A stretch of 8,971 nucleotides of DNA, from assembly GCA_945906975.1 (NCBI GenBank), contig CAMDRY010000106.1:1-8971 (forward strand), written 5' to 3'. This document shows positions 5,656 through 8,971 of this stretch, piece by piece. The DNA comes from Bordetella parapertussis. Lineage in GTDB: Bacteria > Pseudomonadota > Gammaproteobacteria > Burkholderiales > SG8-39. A model generated the notes under the pieces. That model had not been told where the DNA came from, did not search any database, and was given only the letters and a program-made list of their open reading frames with translations. A program made the translations under genes and the position numbers. Within the stretch, counting starts at the first letter, position 1. Every line of letters begins with the position of its first letter.

Positions 5656-7152
5656 TCAGTGCGGTTTATTGTGATGCAAGCCCGGGCCCGGAACGTGTTC
5701 GGTGAAGGCGGCGGCATGGTGGGCGTGGGCGGGATGTTCGGGCACTTTGTGGCCGACGCGCTGCGGCAGCAGCGAGCCGATGAGCATGCCGGCGATGGCC
5801 GCGAGCAGGCCCACCAGCTGCGCCGGCCAGATATCGCTTCGCACCAGTGTTTCGAACAGGATCCAGGTCAGCAGGCCGGCGCCGATGGCGTAGTAGGCGC
5901 CCTGTGTGGTGGCGCGCTTCCAGTAGAGCCCGAAGGCCAGGGGAACGAAGGCCGCCACCAGAGTGATCTTGTAGGCGCTCTCGACCATCTGGAATATCGT
6001 CGATTTGCTGTTGAGCGCAAACGCCAGCACGATGCCGGCAAAGACCACGATGGTGATGCGCATTACGCGCAACAGTGTGTGGTCTTTCATGTTTGGCGCA
6101 AAGCCGCGGACGATATTTTCGGAGAACGACACCGAGGGCGCGAGCAGCGTCGCCGAGGAACAACTCATGATGGCGGCCAGCAAGGCACCGAAAAAAATCA
6201 CCTGCGCAAACACCGGCGTGTGCTGCAGGATCAGCGTCGGCAGCACCAGTTGCGAGTCGGTTTCAACCAGCGCGCCGAACACCTTGGGGTCAACCATGGT
6301 CGCGGCGTAGGCGAGAAACATCGGCACAAAGGCGAAAAAGAAGTAAATCGAACCGCCCAGCACCGAGCCGCGCACCGCGGTGTTCTCGTCCTTGGCCGAG
6401 GTGATGCGCTGGAACACGTCCTGTTGCGGGATGGAGCCGAGCATCATGGTCACCCAGGCGCCGAAGAAGGGAATCCACACCTCGTAGCCGCCCTGCGGGA
6501 AAAAGTTCAGTTTGCCCGCCGCGGAGGCGTGCTCGATCACCGCGCCAACGCCGCCGGTGAGGCCGCTGATGACCCAGCCGATGAAGAGCATGCCGGCCAT
6601 GACGACGATCATCTGGATGAAGTCGAGCACCGCCACCGACAGCATGCCGCCTAGCACCGTGTAGGTGAGCACGATGCCCGCGCCCAGCACCATGCCCGCC
6701 GGCTGGCTGATCATGCCGGCGGTGACGACGTTGAACACCAGGCCGAGCGCCTTGATCTGCGCCGACACCCAGCCGAGATACGAGGCGACGATGCAGAGCG
6801 TGGTCACGACCTCGACCGGGCGGTTGTAGCGCTGGCGGTAATAGTCGCCTATGGTCAGCAGGTTCATGCGGTAGAGCTTGCGAGCGAAAAACAGGCCGGC
6901 AAAAATCAGGCACAACGACGAGCCGAAGGGGTCGGCGACGACGCCGCCGAGGCCGTCCTTGACGAATGTGGCGGAGATGCCCAGCACCGTCTCGGCGCCG
7001 AACCAGGTGGCAAACACCGTGGCGGTGACCACCGGCAGCGGCAGGTGGCGGCCGGCGACGGCGAAGTCCTTGGTGTTGTGGACACGCGAGCCGGCGTACA
7101 GGCCGATGCCTATGGAGACGATCAGGTACAGCACGACAAAGGTGATCAGCAT
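5656..7152 (-). CDS. Sodium:solute symporter family (SSS) permease
   Basis: A 498-aa inner-membrane Na+-coupled transporter with the LeuT-type fold; about 13 hydrophobic segments are visible, the usual number for the family. The first runs from residue 3 to 20. The segment VFATWFGAETVLGISATF (residues 46-63) is the conserved first repeat helix region, and AAIMSCSSATLLAPS (326-340) is the SSS signature, with S330, S332 and S333 in the region that forms the Na2 site in characterised relatives. SQIKALG-like and GDYYRQRYNRPVEV loops also fit the family. The tail from residue 468 is His-rich, nine His in the last 31 residues, and likely cytoplasmic or periplasmic depending on topology. ATG 7152 is preceded by AAGGGG about nine bases away. 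It is first in its transcript behind a good promoter and is followed by a Bug gene. Substrate not readable; probably an organic acid. Confidence 0.9.
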   Translation of the reverse strand: MLITFVVLYLIVSIGIGLYAGSRVHNTKDFAVAGRHLPLPVVTATVFATWFGAETVLGISATFVKDGLGGVVADPFGSSLCLIFAGLFFARKLYRMNLLTIGDYYRQRYNRPVEVVTTLCIVASYLGWVSAQIKALGLVFNVVTAGMISQPAGMVLGAGIVLTYTVLGGMLSVAVLDFIQMIVVMAGMLFIGWVISGLTGGVGAVIEHASAAGKLNFFPQGGYEVWIPFFGAWVTMMLGSIPQQDVFQRITSAKDENTAVRGSVLGGSIYFFFAFVPMFLAYAATMVDPKVFGALVETDSQLVLPTLILQHTPVFAQVIFFGALLAAIMSCSSATLLAPSVSFSENIVRGFAPNMKDHTLLRVMRITIVVFAGIVLAFALNSKSTIFQMVESAYKITLVAAFVPLAFGLYWKRATTQGAYYAIGAGLLTWILFETLVRSDIWPAQLVGLLAAIAGMLIGSLLPQRVGHKVPEHPAHAHHAAAFTEHVPGPGLHHNKPH

Positions 7153-7216
7153 GCCCGCGGGCCCCTTGCGTTGTGGAAAGAAGTAGTGAAAAAACTTTGC
7201 GGAAAGCGCTGCGGGA

Positions 7217-7244
7217 ATTATAGCGAGGCGCGCCGGACGCGCAA
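7217..7244 (-). promoter_or_regulatory. Promoter of the symporter gene
   Basis: On the minus strand TTGCGC (7244-7239), a 16-base spacer and a perfect TATAAT (7222-7217). The start point would be near 7210, giving a leader of about 58 bases before ATG 7152. It lies in the 169-base gap after ubiB and is the best promoter match in the window. Confidence 0.65.
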
Positions 7245-7258
7245 TCTGACGCGCAATC
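7236..7258. repeat. Direct repeat of 11 bp over the -35 box
   Basis: GACGCGCAATC occurs at 7236-7246 and again at 7248-7258, identical, with a 12-base period. The proximal copy contains the -35 box of the symporter promoter and the other copy lies immediately upstream, so it may be a tandem binding site for a regulator. It could also be an accidental duplication. Confidence 0.55.
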
Positions 7259-7282
7259 GGGCGTGGTGTGGATTCAAACCTG

Positions 7283-7316
7283 CCGCATCAAAGCGGGCAC
7301 AGCGAGCCTGATGCAG
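7283..7316 (-). terminator. Weak hairpin after ubiB
   Basis: Just past the ubiB stop, CTGCATCA (7316-7309) can pair with TGATGCGG (7290-7283), an 8-bp stem with one G-T pair and an 18-base loop that may close further through GGC/GCC. Only three T follow, so this is a poor intrinsic terminator and could simply protect the 3' end of the mRNA. Confidence 0.25.
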
Positions 7317-7321
7317 AAAAC

Positions 7322-8872
7322 CTATTGCAGCAACAGGTACATTATGAGGCCCAGTTGCGTCGCCAGCAGCACTGCGATCCACACCAGCGCCCCCGACTGG
7401 CGCGCCTGTTCCCGCAGCAGTTGCGCGGTGGCGCGCTCGAGCTGCCCGGCGCGGTCTTCGGCCAGCAGGCGGTGGGCGAGACGCGGTACTTGCGGCAACA
7501 TCGTCGCCCAGGTTGGCGCCTCTTGTTTGAGCGCGCGCAGCAGGCCGCGCCAGCCGAGCTGCTCGTCCATCCAGCGTTCGAGGTAGGGTTTGGCGGTTTT
7601 CCACAGGTCGAGCCCGGGGTCGAGATCGCGGCCCAGGCCCTCGATATTGAGCAGGGTTTTTTGCAGCATCACCAGTTGTGGCTGGATCTCCACGCCAAAG
7701 CGGCGCGAGGTCTGGAACAGGCGCAGCAGCACCATGCCGAACTTGATCTGCGACAGCGGACGGTCGAATATGGGCTCGCACACCGAACGGATCGCCGCCT
7801 CGAGCTCGTCGACGCGCGTGTCGGGCGGCACCCAGCCTGACTCAAGGTGGACCTCGGCGACGCGCTTGTAGTCGCGGTTGAAGAAGGCGAGGAAGTTGCG
7901 CGCGAGGTAATGTTTGTCGGTATCGGTGAGTGTGCCCATGATGCCGAAATCGAGGGCGATGTACTGGCCCAACTTGCCCTCTTCGGTGGCGACCTGGATG
8001 TTGCCCGGGTGCATGTCGGCGTGAAAAAAACCGTCGCGGAACACCTGCGTGAAAAAGATCTCCACACCGGCGCGGGCGAGTGCGGGAATGTCCACGCCCT
8101 TGGCGCGCAGCTTGTCGACATGGCTGATCGGCGTGCCGTGCATGCGCTGCATCGTCATCACCGTCGGGCGGCACCAATCCCAGTAGATTTCCGGCACCGC
8201 CATCAGCGGCGAGCCGGCGAAATTGCGCCGCAGCTGCGAGGCGTTGGCCGCTTCGCGCATCAGGTCGAGCTCATCGTGCAAGTGCTTGGAGAATTCGCCC
8301 ACCACCTCGCGCGGTTTGAGGCGTTTGCCGTCGGCCCACAGCGACTCCATCAGGCCGGCGGCGATATCCAGCAGCGCGACGTCCTTGTCGATCAGCGGCG
8401 CGATGCCCGGGCGCAGGATCTTGATCGCCACTTCCCTGCCGGCGTTGGGGCCATCGCGCAGCACGGCAAAGTGCACTTGCGCTACCGAGGCGCTGGCCAC
8501 CGGCTCGGATTGAAAGTCGGTGAAGATGGTTTCTATCGAGTAACCGAAGGCGCGTTCGATTTCGGCGCGCGCCTGGGCGGCGGGGAATGGCGGTACCTGG
8601 TCTTGCAACTTGGCCAGCTCCTCGGCGAGGTCCTCGGGCAGCAGGTCGCGGCGCGTCGACAGCACCTGGCCAAACTTGACGAAGATCGGGCCGAGCGCTT
8701 CCAGGGCCTGGCGCAGGCGCGCCGCGCGCGGCTGGGCAAAACTGCGCCGCGGCAGCGCCGCGCGGATGAACGCGGAGAGCCGGCCGCTGGGCGTGGCGGC
8801 GAGCAAAAATTCTTCGAGACCGAAGCGAAGCGCTACGGAAATGATGCGTAACAGGCGCAGAAGACGAATCAA
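7322..8872 (-). CDS. ubiB: UbiB, ABC1/ADCK-type atypical kinase for ubiquinone biosynthesis
   Basis: A 516-aa member of the UbiB family, membrane-associated ATPase/kinase-like proteins needed for ubiquinone biosynthesis. All hallmark motifs are intact: KFGQ at 66-69 within [20 protein letters not shown], the Ala-rich nucleotide loop ASASVAQVH (126-134), Lys151 in [16 protein letters not shown] (200-211), HADMHPGN (284-291) with catalytic Asp286, and ALDFG with Asp308. [14 protein letters not shown] and [22 protein letters not shown] are close to E. coli UbiB. The C-terminus has one hydrophobic helix (about 495-515) and stops right after it, shorter than the 546-aa E. coli protein. The start is TTG 8872 ([11 protein letters not shown]); no in-frame ATG or GTG lies upstream, and there is no clear Shine-Dalgarno. 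In many proteobacteria ubiE and ubiJ precede ubiB; they would lie past the right edge. Confidence 0.95.
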   Translation of the reverse strand: MIRLLRLLRIISVALRFGLEEFLLAATPSGRLSAFIRAALPRRSFAQPRAARLRQALEALGPIFVKFGQVLSTRRDLLPEDLAEELAKLQDQVPPFPAAQARAEIERAFGYSIETIFTDFQSEPVASASVAQVHFAVLRDGPNAGREVAIKILRPGIAPLIDKDVALLDIAAGLMESLWADGKRLKPREVVGEFSKHLHDELDLMREAANASQLRRNFAGSPLMAVPEIYWDWCRPTVMTMQRMHGTPISHVDKLRAKGVDIPALARAGVEIFFTQVFRDGFFHADMHPGNIQVATEEGKLGQYIALDFGIMGTLTDTDKHYLARNFLAFFNRDYKRVAEVHLESGWVPPDTRVDELEAAIRSVCEPIFDRPLSQIKFGMVLLRLFQTSRRFGVEIQPQLVMLQKTLLNIEGLGRDLDPGLDLWKTAKPYLERWMDEQLGWRGLLRALKQEAPTWATMLPQVPRLAHRLLAEDRAGQLERATAQLLREQARQSGALVWIAVLLATQLGLIMYLLLQ

Positions 8873-8903
8873 GTGGGAAGGGGCACGAAGAGGCGAAGCA
8901 GGG

Positions 8904-8911
8904 AATTTACC
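8904..8911 (-). promoter_or_regulatory. Possible extended -10 element upstream of ubiB
   Basis: On the minus strand TGG followed by TAAATT resembles an extended -10 (TGN plus a 4/6 match); the leading T lies one base past 8911. No convincing -35 is present. It would start a leader of about 25 bases before TTG 8872. The rest of the 99 bases to the right edge holds nothing I can name, only a pyrimidine-rich stretch on the minus strand. Confidence 0.15.
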
Positions 8912-8971
8912 AGAAGCGAGCGCCGGTACCGCTGACGATTGGGGCCGGCGGCGGCGTATGGGTCGCCGCTA

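Noticed and set aside
5488..6654. 388-codon plus-strand frame, opposite the symporter
   Set aside because: Translation is a mix of charged, Gly- and His-rich stretches without motifs; the minus strand encodes a clear SSS transporter.
7261..7300. T-arm-like GGTTTGAATCC on the minus strand downstream of ubiB
   Set aside because: The flanking bases do not form a five-pair T stem, and no anticodon arm or acceptor stem can be folded around it, so it is not a tRNA or a clear tRNA remnant.
7847..8851. 334-codon plus-strand frame, opposite ubiB
   Set aside because: Antisense to a gene with all UbiB motifs intact.
1..8971. Defence, toxin-antitoxin, phage or transposon system
   Set aside because: The two nuclease genes are family-typical chromosomal types, and no transposase, integrase, methylase, inverted terminal repeat or composition shift was seen.

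Overview
The window looks like a piece of a high-GC betaproteobacterial chromosome, probably Burkholderiales or a relative. Three things point there: the base composition, two tripartite-tricarboxylate-type (Bug/TctC) solute-binding proteins in one cluster, and a proteobacterial UbiB. Every gene I can support lies on the minus strand, so transcription runs from high to low coordinates. The long open frames on the plus strand are antisense shadows. I see no rRNA, tRNA, IS element, phage gene or CRISPR array.

Layout in transcription order. (i) 8872-7322 is ubiB, an ABC1/UbiB atypical kinase for ubiquinone synthesis, with an apparent TTG start. (ii) 7321-7153 is an intergenic region with a good sigma70-type promoter (TTGCGC, 16 bp, TATAAT) and a perfect 11-bp direct repeat over its -35 box. 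(iii) 7152-5656 is a sodium:solute symporter with a His-rich tail. An 8-bp tandem repeat array follows its stop, then a Bug-type periplasmic binding protein at 5463-4486. (iv) 4485-4354 is a second control region, with a candidate promoter whose spacer is filled by a near-perfect palindrome. (v) 4353-990 is a compact catabolic cassette: a maleate-isomerase/Asp-Glu-racemase-like enzyme, a second Bug protein, a LigI-like (2-pyrone-4,6-dicarboxylate hydrolase type) amidohydrolase, and a short HpcH/HpaI-type aldolase. (vi) 949-1 holds a DEDDy 3'-5' exonuclease overlapping a YajD-type HNH protein that runs off the left edge.

Working model (inference): the symporter and the two binding proteins take up or sense an organic acid. 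The cassette then opens a lactone or pyrone (amidohydrolase), isomerises an unsaturated diacid (isomerase) and cleaves the carbon chain (aldolase). This resembles the lower part of protocatechuate 4,5-cleavage or gallate pathways, but the substrate cannot be read from the sequence. The aldolase is the oddest gene: it has Arg where family members have the catalytic His, and it lacks about 23 residues between the conserved Arg and the metal-binding Glu. The remaining genes are ordinary accessory-metabolism and housekeeping genes. I did not find a clearly new defence or mobile system.
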